64,000 nucleotides of DNA from Sporosarcina sp. Marseille-Q4943 (GCF_943736995.1 NZ_OX031157.1:434001-498000), one strand, 5' to 3'; positions 23,616 to 32,467 are shown, numbered from the stretch's first letter. Made by a program: numbers and translations. Notes: a model not told the origin generated them from the sequence alone.

Positions 23616-24122
23616 TCATTCTACATCTGCAGCGGACTCAAGATGTTCTGTATCCGGCTCGTATTCTAAAAGTTTTTCCCAATCGTCAGTTTTGATCATA
23701 TCGAGCTGAGCTTCGATCAACATGCGAAAACGGTTTCTGAATACTTTCGATTGTTTTTTCAAGTCTTCGATTTCCAATGCAATTTTACGAGCGCGGGACA
23801 ATGCTTCATTCACAATACGGTCTGCATTTTTCTCTGCTTCTTTGACGATGAGCTTCGATTCCTGGACCGAGTTACGTCTAACATCTTCAGCCGCTTCCTG
23901 GGCGATCAAAATGGATTTCTGCAACGTCTCTTCAATCGTATTGAAATGGGAAATCTTTTCTTTCGTTTCCTTCAAACTACTTTTCAAAGCTTTATTCTCT
24001 TCCAGCACGTTTTCATAATCCTTCATGATCTGTTCGAGAAACTCATTCACTTCATCTTCGTCATAACCGCGGAAACCACGGCTAAATTCTTTATTATGTA
24101 TATCGAGTGGTGACAATGCCAT
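23616..24122 (-). CDS. divIVA: Septum and pole site-determining protein DivIVA
   Basis: Coiled-coil protein that binds negatively curved membrane at poles and septa. The conserved N-terminal lipid-binding region reads LSPLDIHNKEFSRGFRGY, followed by coiled coil to about residue 150. Length of 168 residues fits B. subtilis DivIVA (164). It sits at the end of the ylm cluster, just before ileS, as in other Bacillales. Confidence 0.95.
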   Translation of the reverse strand: MALSPLDIHNKEFSRGFRGYDEDEVNEFLEQIMKDYENVLEENKALKSSLKETKEKISHFNTIEETLQKSILIAQEAAEDVRRNSVQESKLIVKEAEKNADRIVNEALSRARKIALEIEDLKKQSKVFRNRFRMLIEAQLDMIKTDDWEKLLEYEPDTEHLESAADVE

Positions 24123-24160
24123 CTTCTGTTCCTCCCTTTCGAGTAAATCATCTATTCCCT

Positions 24161-24166
24161 ATTATA
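24161..24166 (-). promoter_or_regulatory. Possible divIVA promoter -10
   Basis: Minus-strand TATAAT preceded by ATG, about 40 bases before the divIVA ATG. The -35 region (CTGTTT at 17-bp spacing) is poor, so this is tentative. Confidence 0.4.
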
Positions 24167-24192
24167 CATGCCATCCACATATAAAACAGCAG

Positions 24193-24216
24193 TTTTTCAG
24201 ACGGTTGTCTGAAAAA
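24193..24216 (-). other. Perfect hairpin right after the ylmH stop
   Basis: TTTTTCAGAC (24193-24202) pairs perfectly with GTCTGAAAAA (24207-24216) around a 4-base loop, immediately after the ylmH stop. The tract after the stem is not T-rich beyond the stem itself, so it may be a weak terminator or an mRNA 3' end stabiliser. Confidence 0.5.
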
Positions 24217-24993
24217 TCATTCTAACCTACCAATCAACAACCGTATTTTGTCTTTTCGGGTCCTTCCTTCTATCGACATAATTTTGAAACGGCCTGAACC
24301 CCGGATTGAAAGAATGTCTGATTCATTCACCTCAAACGCTTGCTGATCGCGAACGACATGATTCACTTTCACTTTATCATTCTGTATGAGTGCAACAGCT
24401 TTTTGACGCGGACAATTCACTAAAGAAGCGACAAGCGAGTCTAGGCGCAATGAACTGATTGTATGGAGCTCTTCTTTCCACGACTCCGCCATGACGATCA
24501 ATTCATCAGAAGAACCGAGCTCTTCGATACGGACTTTGGATTTGCCGATTGATGTCAAATTGGCAGTGAGGTAATCTTTCATCTCCTCAGCCGCAGCGAG
24601 TTGGACGACATCATCCTCCAAGCGGATATCTCCAAATTTCGAACGGTCGATACCAAGTGCCATAAGTGACCCTAAAATATCCCGGTGTTCCAACGTCATG
24701 AATTTCGAAGGATACCTAATCGCAAAAACAGAGACTTGGAAATCAGCATCTACCGGTTCGTAATAATCTGGGTAAATTAAAGCCCTTTGGCGTTCAGGCT
24801 CAAGAAATGCGCCATGGACCCCAAATTCAAGACCGGAACTCCTTACGATGGAACTCAAAATGAATATCTGTCTCGGATCGAGAAATCCGGTGAGCTTTGG
24901 AGAATATGTATCCTCAACTTCACGCGTCCACCCGATTACCGTTTCAATGAATGGCTGTTCGTCTTTTCTAAAATGTTGTATGATCGAATCCAC
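24217..24993 (-). CDS. ylmH: S4-domain RNA-binding protein YlmH
   Basis: RNA-binding protein of the cell-division-linked ylm cluster; B. subtilis YlmH has been linked to ribosome quality control. The 258-residue protein has a conserved N-terminal domain (LDPRQIFILSSI, then the FLEPERQRALIYPDYYEP stretch) and a C-terminal S4 domain (about residues 180-245, LDSLVASLVNCPRQKA). The start is a GTG at 24993 behind AAGGAG. A terminator overlapping the end of ylmG lies just upstream. Confidence 0.93.
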   Translation of the reverse strand: MDSIIQHFRKDEQPFIETVIGWTREVEDTYSPKLTGFLDPRQIFILSSIVRSSGLEFGVHGAFLEPERQRALIYPDYYEPVDADFQVSVFAIRYPSKFMTLEHRDILGSLMALGIDRSKFGDIRLEDDVVQLAAAEEMKDYLTANLTSIGKSKVRIEELGSSDELIVMAESWKEELHTISSLRLDSLVASLVNCPRQKAVALIQNDKVKVNHVVRDQQAFEVNESDILSIRGSGRFKIMSIEGRTRKDKIRLLIGRLE

Positions 24994-25039
24994 TTTTTTA
25001 CGACTCCTTACGGAACCATTTTTACATGGGTCCCTTATA

Positions 25040-25063
25040 GAAAAAACCTCACATGAGTGAGGT
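25040..25063 (-). terminator. Terminator overlapping the ylmG stop codon
   Basis: Minus-strand ACCTCAC (25063-25057) pairs with GTGAGGT (25052-25046) around TCAT, followed by six T. The ylmG UGA stop (25051-25049) lies inside the right arm, so a terminating ribosome would cover the hairpin. Confidence 0.7.
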
Positions 25064-25339
25064 AATGATTAATCGATATACTTCGTATACACCTCTGGAA
25101 ATTAAATAATTCAATACAAAGATGGCAACAATCGGTGAAATATCAATCATTCCAAGTGGCGGGATGAACTTACGGAAAAACCCTAAATACGGCTCTACAA
25201 TTTTCCCTAAAAAGATTCCGAACTTCGTTTCCCTTGTGGAAGGTACCCATGACATTAAAATGTAAATAATGAGGAGTATCAAGTAAAGATCTATTGCTTT
25301 AAAAATAATATCAAACACTATATTGACTACTGGTATCAT
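25049..25339 (-). CDS. ylmG: YggT family membrane protein YlmG
   Basis: Small integral membrane protein of unknown biochemical role in the division-associated ylm operon. The 96-residue protein has two hydrophobic helices (about residues 5-30 and 65-88) separated by the YggT signature RETKFGIFLGKIVEPYLGFF. The gene lies 25 bp after sepF and ends inside a terminator hairpin. Confidence 0.92.
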   Translation of the reverse strand: MIPVVNIVFDIIFKAIDLYLILLIIYILMSWVPSTRETKFGIFLGKIVEPYLGFFRKFIPPLGMIDISPIVAIFVLNYLISRGVYEVYRLIITSLM

Positions 25340-25364
25340 ATTCGTCTGTACACCTCATCCAATT

Positions 25365-25817
25365 CTATCTTTCAAAAAAATCCGAAATGGTCCCTGCCAC
25401 TTCTACGTTCTCCGGCACACATAGAAAAATGTCGGTGCCAATCCGCTGAATATCCCCGCCAAGTGCGTAGACAGTTCCGCTTAGGAAATCGACGATGCGG
25501 ATCCCTTGATCGCGCTCGATCCTTTGCAAATTGACAACTACGGCCCTTTTATTCTTTAAGTGCTCCGAAATATCTTGCGCTTCAGCGTAGACACGCGGTT
25601 CAAAAAGAACAACTTTTGAAGATTTCTGGATGCTTTGCAAGCTGACAACTGTTCCCGGCTGTTGCTGTGTTTCCGCAATTTGCGGCTTCCGCGAAACCGC
25701 TCTTCTCGGCTGTTGCTGCTCTTGTACCGGATGTTGTTCCCGGACAGGCTGCTCTTGCTGCAATTCCTCTTCTTCATCAAGGTAGAACCATTTCTCAAAT
25801 CGTCTTTTTATGCTCAT
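25365..25817 (-). CDS. sepF: Cell division protein SepF
   Basis: FtsZ-bundling protein that anchors the Z-ring to the membrane through its N-terminal amphipathic helix ([12 protein letters not shown]). A Gln/Glu/Pro-rich linker (about residues 17-55) precedes the globular C-terminal SepF domain, which begins near [15 protein letters not shown]. Length of 150 residues is normal. It overlaps the ylmE stop by ATGA. Confidence 0.95.
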   Translation of the reverse strand: MSIKRRFEKWFYLDEEEELQQEQPVREQHPVQEQQQPRRAVSRKPQIAETQQQPGTVVSLQSIQKSSKVVLFEPRVYAEAQDISEHLKNKRAVVVNLQRIERDQGIRIVDFLSGTVYALGGDIQRIGTDIFLCVPENVEVAGTISDFFER

Positions 25818-26518
25818 TCGTCTCCCTCGCTCTCCGTTCCGACTAATGCGGTTCCGATTCTAACGTGAGTTGCACCTTCTTCGATTGCGATTGTATAGTC
25901 ATTTGACATTCCCATGGATAATAGCGTGCACGGCGCAAAGTCTAAATCTTTTGCTGCGATTTGATCACGAAGACTACTCAAGGAGCGGAATATTTTTCGG
26001 ATCCACTCTTCGTCCTGCGTAAAGGGAGCCATCGTCATTAAACCAACAACTCGAATTTTATCATAGTCGGCGAGCTGAAGGATAAAATCCTCCAATTCAG
26101 CAGGGGTTAACCCCGACTTGGACTCTTCCCCGGAAACGTTCACTTGCACGAAACAATCAACCGGAGATGCTGCGCGTTTTTGAATCTCTTTCGCAATACT
26201 TAGGCGGTCCAATGAATGAAGAAAATCGACTTGGTTAATAATGTCCCTCACTTTTCTGCTTTGGACATTCCCGATGAAATGCCAGCTGACATCATCAGAT
26301 TGAATGTTTTCCTGCTTTGCGAGAAGTCCTTCAGGCCGATTCTCTCCAAGATTCGAAACTCCAATTTCGATGACTTCACGTGCCCTGTCTGCAGAGACTT
26401 GCTTTGTCACCGCCACGACCGTCACATCTTGACGATTCCTTCCTGAGCGATCGCATGCTGCTTGAATTTCTTGTTCTATTTTTTCCATACGTTGTTGAAG
26501 TGTGTCCAATGAAATCAC
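25814..26518 (-). CDS. ylmE: Pyridoxal-phosphate-binding protein YlmE (YggS/PROSC family)
   Basis: PLP-homeostasis protein with an alanine-racemase-like barrel but no known catalytic activity. The PLP-binding Lys is in VVAVTKQVS near residue 39, and LGENRPEG and GLMTMAPF are family motifs. Length is 234 residues. The start is a GTG at 26518 with only a weak ribosome site; the TTG three codons later is an alternative. A good promoter lies 24 bp upstream. In B. subtilis ylmD precedes it; here ylmD is absent. Confidence 0.93.
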   Translation of the reverse strand: MISLDTLQQRMEKIEQEIQAACDRSGRNRQDVTVVAVTKQVSADRAREVIEIGVSNLGENRPEGLLAKQENIQSDDVSWHFIGNVQSRKVRDIINQVDFLHSLDRLSIAKEIQKRAASPVDCFVQVNVSGEESKSGLTPAELEDFILQLADYDKIRVVGLMTMAPFTQDEEWIRKIFRSLSSLRDQIAAKDLDFAPCTLLSMGMSNDYTIAIEEGATHVRIGTALVGTESEGDE

Positions 26519-26541
26519 TACTTTTCTGCTTACTTTGCTTT

Positions 26542-26570
26542 ATTGTATCAATTGGATGGACACATATCAA
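26542..26570 (-). promoter_or_regulatory. Promoter of the ylmE-sepF-ylmG-ylmH operon
   Basis: Minus-strand TTGATA (26570-26565), 17-bp spacer, TACAAT (26547-26542): five of six matches in each box. It lies between ylmC and ylmE. Confidence 0.8.
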
Positions 26571-26580
26571 TGATAACTCT

Positions 26581-26823
26581 TCATTTATCAGCCTTTTTGC
26601 CGACTAAAACGATGTCTTTGCCGATGGTCAGCACATCATCATACTTAATTTGCTTCAAATCCTTCATTTTTGAATCTAAAAACAAGGATCGTTCTGCTCC
26701 TCCAATTTGGAGTACGTCAATTTTGCCATTTTTCATATCGATTGTTGCGTCCTGTACGAATCCTAGGAACGATCCTTTTTTCACTTCAATCACTTCTTTC
26801 TTCTGCAAATCAGAAAAACGCAT
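26581..26823 (-). CDS. ylmC: YlmC/YmxH family PRC-barrel protein
   Basis: Small (80-residue) PRC-barrel-like sporulation-cluster protein; the molecular function is not known. The sequence starts MRFSDLQKKEVIEV and has the alternating beta pattern of the family (GFVQDATIDMKNGKIDVL, then a DVLTIGKDIVLV strand pair). It sits between sigG and the ylmE operon as in B. subtilis. AAAAGGAGGG precedes the ATG. Confidence 0.88.
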   Translation of the reverse strand: MRFSDLQKKEVIEVKKGSFLGFVQDATIDMKNGKIDVLQIGGAERSLFLDSKMKDLKQIKYDDVLTIGKDIVLVGKKADK

Positions 26824-26850
26824 TCCTATCCCTCCTTTTTATTACCACAA

Positions 26851-26988
26851 GTTGATCTCCGCTCCAGGCGGACGCTTTCCGCGGGCGGGCGGTGAGCCTC
26901 CTCGTCCGCGACGCTGTGCTTACGCTACCTGCGGGGTCTCCCCTGTCCCGCTTTCCCGCAGGAGTCGCCGCCTTCCGCTTCGATCAAA
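26851..26988 (-). repeat. GC-rich dispersed palindromic repeat, copy A
   Basis: About 138 bp, GC-rich in an AT-richer spacer. The outer ends pair (TTGATC at 26852-26857 with GATCAA at 26982-26987), as do inner blocks such as GGCGGACG and the GCCGCC region. Conserved blocks read on the minus strand are GACTCCTGCGGGAAAG, CCCCGCAGG, GAGGAGGCTCACCGCCC and CCGCGGAAAGCG. No coding capacity. It occupies part of the 470-bp gap 26824-27293 together with copy B. Confidence 0.85.
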
Positions 26989-27070
26989 CAAATTACATCC
27001 TTTTAAAAAATATTCAACGGAGTTATTCATAATAAATTTGTTGTTATAAAGAGCTTTCAATTATCTAGTA

Positions 27071-27214
27071 GCTGTTGCTTGGAGTGCAAGCGCGAGACTC
27101 CTGCGGGAATAGCGTTAGTCGAAGTCCCCGCAGGAGTGAAGCGGAGCGCAACGACGAGGAGGCTGAGGCAACGCCCGCGGAAAGCGAGTGCTAGAACGGA
27201 AAGCAATAGCCAGC
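27071..27214 (+). repeat. GC-rich dispersed palindromic repeat, copy B
   Basis: About 144 bp in the opposite orientation to copy A. Its outer ends GCTGTTGCTT (27071-27080) and AAGCAATAGC (27201-27210) form an inverted repeat with one mismatch. It shares the blocks GAGACTCCTGCGGGAA, CCCCGCAGGAG, GACGAGGAGGCT and GCCCGCGGAAAGCG with copy A. The sequence between the two copies (26989-27070) is AT-rich, with nothing I can identify. Confidence 0.85.
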
Positions 27215-27257
27215 TTTCAAGAAAGCATTCTCCCTACAGCTTATGCTCACCAACCTG

Positions 27258-27291
27258 AAAAAAACGCAATGCCGAAGCACTGCGTTTTTTT
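27258..27291 (-). terminator. Terminator of sigG
   Basis: Minus-strand AACGCAGTGC and GCATTGCGTT pair (one G-T pair) around TTCG, flanked by A and T runs of seven. It starts three bases after the sigG stop. Confidence 0.9.
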
Positions 27292-27293
27292 AT

Positions 27294-28076
27294 TCATTTA
27301 TTTTCCATTCCGTCTCTAATAATTTGAATTGCATTTTTCTCCAGTCTTGAAATTTGTGCTTGAGAAATGCCTAGTTCTTTTGCGATTTCAGTTTGTGTCT
27401 GTCCTAAATAGAAACGTTTAGAAAGAATTAGTTGCTGTCTTTCCGTCATGCCCGCTACAGTCTCCTTCACCGAGACATATGTCAACCAACGTTCTTCCGA
27501 CACCTTCTTATCCTGCAACTGATCCATAATATAAACAGGATCGCCTCCGTCGCCGTTCATCGGTTCATGAAGTGACATCGGATCTTGAATTGCATCTAAA
27601 GCAAATAAAATATCATCCTCAGGAATGCCAGTCGCTTCCGCAAGATCGGAAATTCTCGGCTCTTTCTGATGCTCGTTCACAAATTGTTCCTTTGCTCTGA
27701 TTGCTTTATAAGCTATATCCCGAAGTGATCTGGATACCCTAATGGCATGATGATCTCTTAAATGTCTTTTGATCTCACCGATGATCATTGGAACGGCATA
27801 TGTTGAAAATCGGACATTATGACTTAAATCAAAGTTGTCAATGGACTTCAATAAACCGATGCAGCCAACTTGAAAAAGGTCGTCTGCTTGCTCCCCCCTG
27901 TAAGCAAACCTTTGAACGAGACTCAATACTAGCCGCAAGTTACCTATGACAAGTTCTTCCCTTGCCGATTCGTCACCATTTTGAAGCCGGATAAACGTTT
28001 CTTTCATCACTTCATTCGTCAGTAATGGCAAATTGGACGTATCGATACCACAGATTTCAACTCTTGTACGCATCAT
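27294..28076 (-). CDS. sigG: Forespore sigma factor SigG
   Basis: RNA polymerase sigma factor for late forespore gene expression. Regions 2 to 4 are all present: region 2 includes GNLRLVLSLVQRF and DDLFQVGCIGLLKSIDNFD, and the region 4 helix-turn-helix is QTEIAKELGISQAQISRLEK. The ATG at 28076, after GGAGG, gives 260 residues, the same length as B. subtilis SigG; the frame is open further upstream without support. It follows sigE in the same direction. Confidence 0.97.
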   Translation of the reverse strand: MMRTRVEICGIDTSNLPLLTNEVMKETFIRLQNGDESAREELVIGNLRLVLSLVQRFAYRGEQADDLFQVGCIGLLKSIDNFDLSHNVRFSTYAVPMIIGEIKRHLRDHHAIRVSRSLRDIAYKAIRAKEQFVNEHQKEPRISDLAEATGIPEDDILFALDAIQDPMSLHEPMNGDGGDPVYIMDQLQDKKVSEERWLTYVSVKETVAGMTERQQLILSKRFYLGQTQTEIAKELGISQAQISRLEKNAIQIIRDGMENK

Positions 28077-28114
28077 TCGCTTTTCCTCCGCATTCTGTAG
28101 ATGACTGTACAAAA

Positions 28115-28143
28115 TAGTTTGTCCTCACACTTGCGGAATATGC
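28115..28143 (-). promoter_or_regulatory. Candidate SigF/SigG-type promoter for sigG
   Basis: Minus-strand GCATA (28143-28139) matches the SigF/SigG -35 GYATA. After 14 bp, GGACAAACTA (28124-28115) fits the SigF -10 pattern GGnnAnnMT. B. subtilis sigG is known to be transcribed from a SigF promoter in the sigE-sigG gap, exactly where this lies. The spacing is one or two bases shorter than usual. Confidence 0.55.
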
Positions 28144-28169
28144 GGAATCGAATTCGCCAATTTCAACCA

Positions 28170-28883
28170 TCAAGCGATAGGGTGATTCAGTCTGTCCCGT
28201 AATTCGGAGATGATTTTCTTTTCAAGACGGGAAATATAAGATTGGGAAATCCCTAGTAGTTCTGCGACTTCCTTTTGGGTCATTTCGAGCTGTCCAGTCA
28301 GTCCAAAGCGACATTCCATTATATATTTCTCCCGTTCGTCCAATGTGCTGATTGCTTCAATCATATGTTGCCTCTCTAATTTTTTCTCAACATCATCAAT
28401 GATAATGTGTTCATCCGTTCCCAAAATATCCGAGAGCAGCAGCTCATTTCCATCCGCATCGGAATTTAGTGGTTCGTCGAATGAAATTTCCGATCGCGTC
28501 CGATTTGTTTTCCTTAAATGCATAAGGATTTCATTTTCAATACATCTTGAAGCATATGTCGCCAATTTAATATTGCGATCGCTTTTAAATGTTTCAATCG
28601 CCTTTATAAGTCCGATAGTCCCGATGCTGATCAAATCTTCGATATGCGTATTCGTATTATCAAAACGACGGGCAATGTAAACGACAAGTCTGAGGTTCTT
28701 TTCAATAAGCGTATCCCTTGCATCCATGTCCCCTTCCATGAAGGCCCTGATCGCCTTTGCCTCTTCCTCCCTGGACAATGGCTTAGGCAGAGATTCATGG
28801 CCACCGATGTAATAAGTGCCGCTCTTTTTTCTATTGAAGAAGCTCTTAACGATCGATAACCATTTTTTAAGTTCCTGCAACAT
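28170..28883 (-). CDS. sigE: Mother-cell sigma factor SigE (pro-form)
   Basis: Early mother-cell sigma factor. The 237-residue protein begins with a hydrophobic/basic pro-sequence ([22 protein letters not shown]) of the kind that tethers pro-SigE to the membrane until SpoIIGA cleaves it. Region 2 includes [13 protein letters not shown] and the region 4 helix-turn-helix is [21 protein letters not shown]. It overlaps the spoIIGA 3' end by 17 bases, so protease and substrate are co-expressed. Confidence 0.97.
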   Translation of the reverse strand: MLQELKKWLSIVKSFFNRKKSGTYYIGGHESLPKPLSREEEAKAIRAFMEGDMDARDTLIEKNLRLVVYIARRFDNTNTHIEDLISIGTIGLIKAIETFKSDRNIKLATYASRCIENEILMHLRKTNRTRSEISFDEPLNSDADGNELLLSDILGTDEHIIIDDVEKKLERQHMIEAISTLDEREKYIMECRFGLTGQLEMTQKEVAELLGISQSYISRLEKKIISELRDRLNHPIA

Positions 28884-29727
28884 GACTAGTTCCCCTTTCG
28901 TTCGTTATGGACTCCAATGCGGAGGCATGTAAAATGGCGCCTGCCCCTTCCGGATAACGGTTATCCTGCTTCGTGAAGACAATATAGCCTGCTGGCAGCT
29001 CACTCCCTTCACCTATGATCCATCGGTTGAATTTGAAACCGACCGCCCATGAGGCACCTTGAACCGTTTGCAACCGGATCAATCGTAATTTTTTTTGATA
29101 ATGCTTCGGGAAAGTTGAAAGTTGGGGCATGTCTTCTGGTTTCCATGTAAGCAGCGGTTCTTTCAACTCTTCAGGAATCGATCGTTCTACATATTTGAAT
29201 GACACAAAATGCACCGGCTCTCCGGTAAGTGGTTCTGTGCAACGGTTGCCTGTATCGATGAAACACGGAATGGAGATCGCTTCATCCCAAATGGACAATA
29301 CCGATGCAACTGAATAGGAGGACAGTTGTCGGGCAATTCTAACATCCAACCACTTGGTCTTTAGAAGGTAGAGGAAAACATAAGCTAGAAGTGCACTGAC
29401 GAAGACCGTGAATTTGGCATCCGTAAACATGAAATTATCCGTAAAAACCGTTAACGCTCCTCCGGCAAAAAGCGCACCGATCAATACGATGACAGTCGGG
29501 CTGCCGATGGTTGCAATTGAAAATCCAAAGCCACAGACGATCATTATACCGAAGGCGACGAAGATAGCGATATAGGAGTCTGGGAAAATCGTTACCGGCA
29601 ACGCACCGACGAATGAAGCGAGCAATAAGCGGAGCGTTGTAGCTTGTGCCTTGACCATCCGGTTTGCAAAGGACAAAATCGCATAGTTGAAAACCATGTT
29701 AACACCAACAATGAGTTCCCCATACAT
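28867..29727 (-). CDS. spoIIGA: Pro-SigE processing aspartic protease SpoIIGA
   Basis: Membrane protease that activates pro-SigE in the mother cell after a signal from the forespore protein SpoIIR. The 286-residue protein has about five N-terminal transmembrane helices (residues 1-130) and a C-terminal aspartic protease domain with the catalytic motif CFIDTGN near residue 170. It is the first gene of the spoIIG operon, with AAGGAGGGCGG before the ATG. Confidence 0.95.
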   Translation of the reverse strand: MYGELIVGVNMVFNYAILSFANRMVKAQATTLRLLLASFVGALPVTIFPDSYIAIFVAFGIMIVCGFGFSIATIGSPTVIVLIGALFAGGALTVFTDNFMFTDAKFTVFVSALLAYVFLYLLKTKWLDVRIARQLSSYSVASVLSIWDEAISIPCFIDTGNRCTEPLTGEPVHFVSFKYVERSIPEELKEPLLTWKPEDMPQLSTFPKHYQKKLRLIRLQTVQGASWAVGFKFNRWIIGEGSELPAGYIVFTKQDNRYPEGAGAILHASALESITNERGTSHVAGT

Positions 29728-29776
29728 CAGCCCGCCCTCCTTGTACGTAAGGATAACACTCTACAACTGCAATGTT

Positions 29777-29814
29777 TGTCGGAACGAGGGAAAATGATAA
29801 CAAAATAATCGACA
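29777..29814 (-). promoter_or_regulatory. Possible Spo0A boxes upstream of spoIIGA
   Basis: Two six-of-seven matches to the Spo0A box TGTCGAA: TGTCGGA at 29777-29783 (plus) and TGTCGAT at 29814-29808 (minus). B. subtilis spoIIG is directly activated by phosphorylated Spo0A, so this location is expected. I could not place convincing -35 and -10 boxes. Confidence 0.35.
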
Positions 29815-29823
29815 TGAATATGC

Positions 29824-29868
29824 AAAAAAAGCTCTCAGGCTTGTCCAATCGGACTGCCGGAGAGCTTT
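29824..29868 (-). terminator. Terminator of ftsZ
   Basis: On the minus strand AAAGCTCTC and GAGAGCTTT pair, with nested GGC/GCC and GTCC/GGAC arms, then seven T. It separates the ftsAZ unit from spoIIGA. Confidence 0.9.
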
Positions 29869-29882
29869 CTCCTATTTTTCAA

Positions 29883-31049
29883 TTATCTTCTTTGGCGATT
29901 GCGCAAGAATGTCGGAATATCCAATGCATCCTCTTGCTGATGGCTCTGTTGTTGTCGAGTCGGCTCAGGCTGTTGGTATTGTGGCTGAGGCTCTTCTCTT
30001 CTTGTATGAGACGGCTGTACTGTCTGAGACTGAGGCTCACGTTGACGTGTAGCGCCGAACCCTGGATTTCTTGAAGGCTTCGGTTGATTCAATTGATCTT
30101 CACTGAATCCTGTTGCAATGACTGTAACGAGGATTTCGTCTTTCAGGTCATCGTTGATGACAGAACCGAAAATCATATTGACATCTTCATCTGAAGCCGA
30201 AGCGACGATATCCGCAGCTTCTTGAACTTCAAACAAGCTCAAATTAGAACCGCCTGTAATATTCATTAGCACACCTTTGGCACCGTCGATCGACGTTTCC
30301 AGAAGCGGGCTCGAAATGGCTTTTTTAGCAGCTTCTGCAGCTCTGTTCTCGCCTGTGGACATACCGATACCCATCAATGCTGAACCTTTGTTGGACATGA
30401 TCGTTTTCACGTCCGCAAAGTCCAAGTTGATAAGCCCAGGTACAGCGATCAAGTCCGAGATACCTTGAACCCCTTGGCGCAGTACATTATCGGCTTCACG
30501 GAACGCTTCCAGCATCGGCGTGTTCTTATCGACGATTTCCAACAATTTATCATTTGGAATGACGATTAGCGTGTCTACCGATTCTTTCATTGCAGCGATT
30601 CCACCAATTGCTTGCGTCTGGCGCTTACGTCCTTCGAAAGTAAATGGACGTGTGACGACACCTACTGTCAATGCTCCAAGATCTTTTGCGACTTGCGCGA
30701 TGACAGGTGCAGCACCTGTTCCAGTTCCTCCACCCATTCCAGCGGTTACGAAAACCATGTCAGCCCCGCGAAGTGCCTCTTCGATTTGCTCTCGGCTTTC
30801 TTCAGCTGCTTTTTTCCCAACATCAGGATTTGCTCCTGCTCCGAGTCCGCGAGTCAGCTTTGCTCCAATTTGCAATTTCACTTCGGCTTCAGATAATTTA
30901 AGTGCTTGCGCATCCGTATTTACAGCGATGAACTCCACACCTTGCACTCCATGTTCAATCATGCGGTTAACCGCGTTATTTCCTCCGCCACCGACTCCAA
31001 TCACCTTAATGACTGCGAGTGCATCGACATTCGTTTCAAAATCTAGCAT
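29883..31049 (-). CDS. ftsZ: Cell division protein FtsZ
   Basis: Tubulin-like GTPase that forms the Z-ring. The GTP-binding signature [10 protein letters not shown] is near residue 106 and the synergy (T7) loop NLDFADVK near residue 208. A Gln/Pro/Glu-rich linker (about residues 320-375) leads to the conserved C-terminal peptide [14 protein letters not shown], which binds FtsA, SepF and EzrA. Length is 388 residues. It lies 40 bp after ftsA. Confidence 0.98.
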   Translation of the reverse strand: MLDFETNVDALAVIKVIGVGGGGNNAVNRMIEHGVQGVEFIAVNTDAQALKLSEAEVKLQIGAKLTRGLGAGANPDVGKKAAEESREQIEEALRGADMVFVTAGMGGGTGTGAAPVIAQVAKDLGALTVGVVTRPFTFEGRKRQTQAIGGIAAMKESVDTLIVIPNDKLLEIVDKNTPMLEAFREADNVLRQGVQGISDLIAVPGLINLDFADVKTIMSNKGSALMGIGMSTGENRAAEAAKKAISSPLLETSIDGAKGVLMNITGGSNLSLFEVQEAADIVASASDEDVNMIFGSVINDDLKDEILVTVIATGFSEDQLNQPKPSRNPGFGATRQREPQSQTVQPSHTRREEPQPQYQQPEPTRQQQSHQQEDALDIPTFLRNRQRR

Positions 31050-31089
31050 GCTCTCTCCTCCTAATCCCTATATGACCATATGTAGATGG

Positions 31090-32373
31090 TCATTCGAAAA
31101 ATCCATCAAAAAATTTCTTGGTTTTGCTCATCAAGCTAGTCTTTTTCTCTCTTGATTGGACGGCTACCTTCTTTTTAGGGGAAGGTGGATAGTCCATCTC
31201 ACTATTTGTAGCTACTGTTTGAGATTCGGCCGCAATACCAAAATAGCTATCTTCCATATTAGCATAACGGATAAGACCCACAGCAGTCGAATACATCGGT
31301 TCACGCACCCCGATATATTCAGGGGTATGGATCCTGACCCTTGTTCTCAACACATATCTTGCAAGTTGCAAAATCCCATCGAGCTTCGTCGTGCCACCTG
31401 TCAATACGACTCCACCCGGTAAATCATGAATTCCCATACGATAGAGCTCTTCAAGAACCAAATCGAACAATTCTTCCAATCGGACACCTATGATTTCCGA
31501 TATGTATCTTTGACTATATTGATCTTTTGAATCGGCACCGATGACAGGGACTTCAAAAAGCTCGTCATCCGACGCGTCATCGTAAAAAGCATGACCATAT
31601 TGATGTTTGATTTTTCTTGCCTGCTCTGTAGGTGTCTTCAGGATGATTGATAAGTCTTTCGTAATGTGGTCCCCGCCAACCGGGACGACAGCAGTTGAAA
31701 TGAAGCGGTTATCCCCGAAGATGGCGATTGTCGTTGAACCTCCGCCGATATCGATAAATGCTGTTCCATGGCTCATTTCATCGTCCGTCAATGCAAATGT
31801 ACCCGCTGCCAGCGGCTGCAAATAGATTTCACGGATTACAAGACCCGCCCGTTCTACACATCGTAAAATATTATGCACTAACGTTTTTGAAGTCGTGATA
31901 AGTGTACCGTCCATTTCAAGACGTACGCCAATCATTCCTCTAGGATCTTTTATTTCATCATAATCATCCACTATGAACTGCTTCGGTATGATGTTGACGA
32001 TTTCCCGTTCTGGTGGAACCGACATCACTTGTGCCGATTTCATAACCCGATCTAAGTCGTCATCGGTAATTTCCCTGTTCTCCGAATTGACAGCTACAAC
32101 GCCTTTTACGTCTTGCAAATGAACGCCGTTTGCAGGAATGCCTAGTATGACTTCCCTGATTTGCATGCCTGTCATCCGCTCAGCCTGTTCCACCGCTTTA
32201 CGGATGGATTGGACAGTCGCATCAATGTCGATAATCGTCCCTTTTCGAATGCCTGCAGATTGGACGTTACCAACCCCGATTACGTGGAGGGATCCGCCAT
32301 CCACTTCGCCGATCAGTACTTTGACTGACGAAGATCCTATATCAAGTGATACATATATTGTAGATTGACTCAA
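31090..32373 (-). CDS. ftsA: Cell division protein FtsA
   Basis: Actin-like membrane tether for FtsZ. The phosphate-1 loop is SLDIGSSSVKVLIGE at the N-terminus, and a second actin-fold loop FIDIGGGSTTIAIF lies near residue 200. The C-terminal amphipathic membrane-targeting helix is KTKKFFDGFF. The open frame reaches 32409, but a TTG at 32373, seven bases after GGGAGGTG, is the best start (427 residues). Confidence 0.96.
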   Translation of the reverse strand: MSQSTIYVSLDIGSSSVKVLIGEVDGGSLHVIGVGNVQSAGIRKGTIIDIDATVQSIRKAVEQAERMTGMQIREVILGIPANGVHLQDVKGVVAVNSENREITDDDLDRVMKSAQVMSVPPEREIVNIIPKQFIVDDYDEIKDPRGMIGVRLEMDGTLITTSKTLVHNILRCVERAGLVIREIYLQPLAAGTFALTDDEMSHGTAFIDIGGGSTTIAIFGDNRFISTAVVPVGGDHITKDLSIILKTPTEQARKIKHQYGHAFYDDASDDELFEVPVIGADSKDQYSQRYISEIIGVRLEELFDLVLEELYRMGIHDLPGGVVLTGGTTKLDGILQLARYVLRTRVRIHTPEYIGVREPMYSTAVGLIRYANMEDSYFGIAAESQTVATNSEMDYPPSPKKKVAVQSREKKTSLMSKTKKFFDGFFE

Positions 32374-32407
32374 TTTCCGGCACCTCCCATTACAGTCCTT
32401 ATCATAC

Positions 32408-32436
32408 ATTCTATTGTATTAGAGTCGTATTGTCTA
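32408..32436 (-). promoter_or_regulatory. Promoter for ftsA-ftsZ
   Basis: Minus-strand TAGACA (32436-32431), 17-bp spacer, TAGAAT (32413-32408), five of six in each box, in the gap between sbp and ftsA. Confidence 0.65.
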
Positions 32437-32467
32437 AATATTTTCTCCATCCGATGATCAATTCCTT

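Noticed and set aside
24193..24216. Hairpin after ylmH as a standard intrinsic terminator
   Set aside because: The stem is perfect, but no T-run follows it on the minus strand beyond the stem; kept only as a hairpin.
26851..27214. GC-rich repeat pair considered as rRNA/tRNA debris or an insertion sequence
   Set aside because: No tRNA arms, rRNA segments or transposase coding capacity are visible; the blocks instead recur at 51980 and 53155 as a repeat family.
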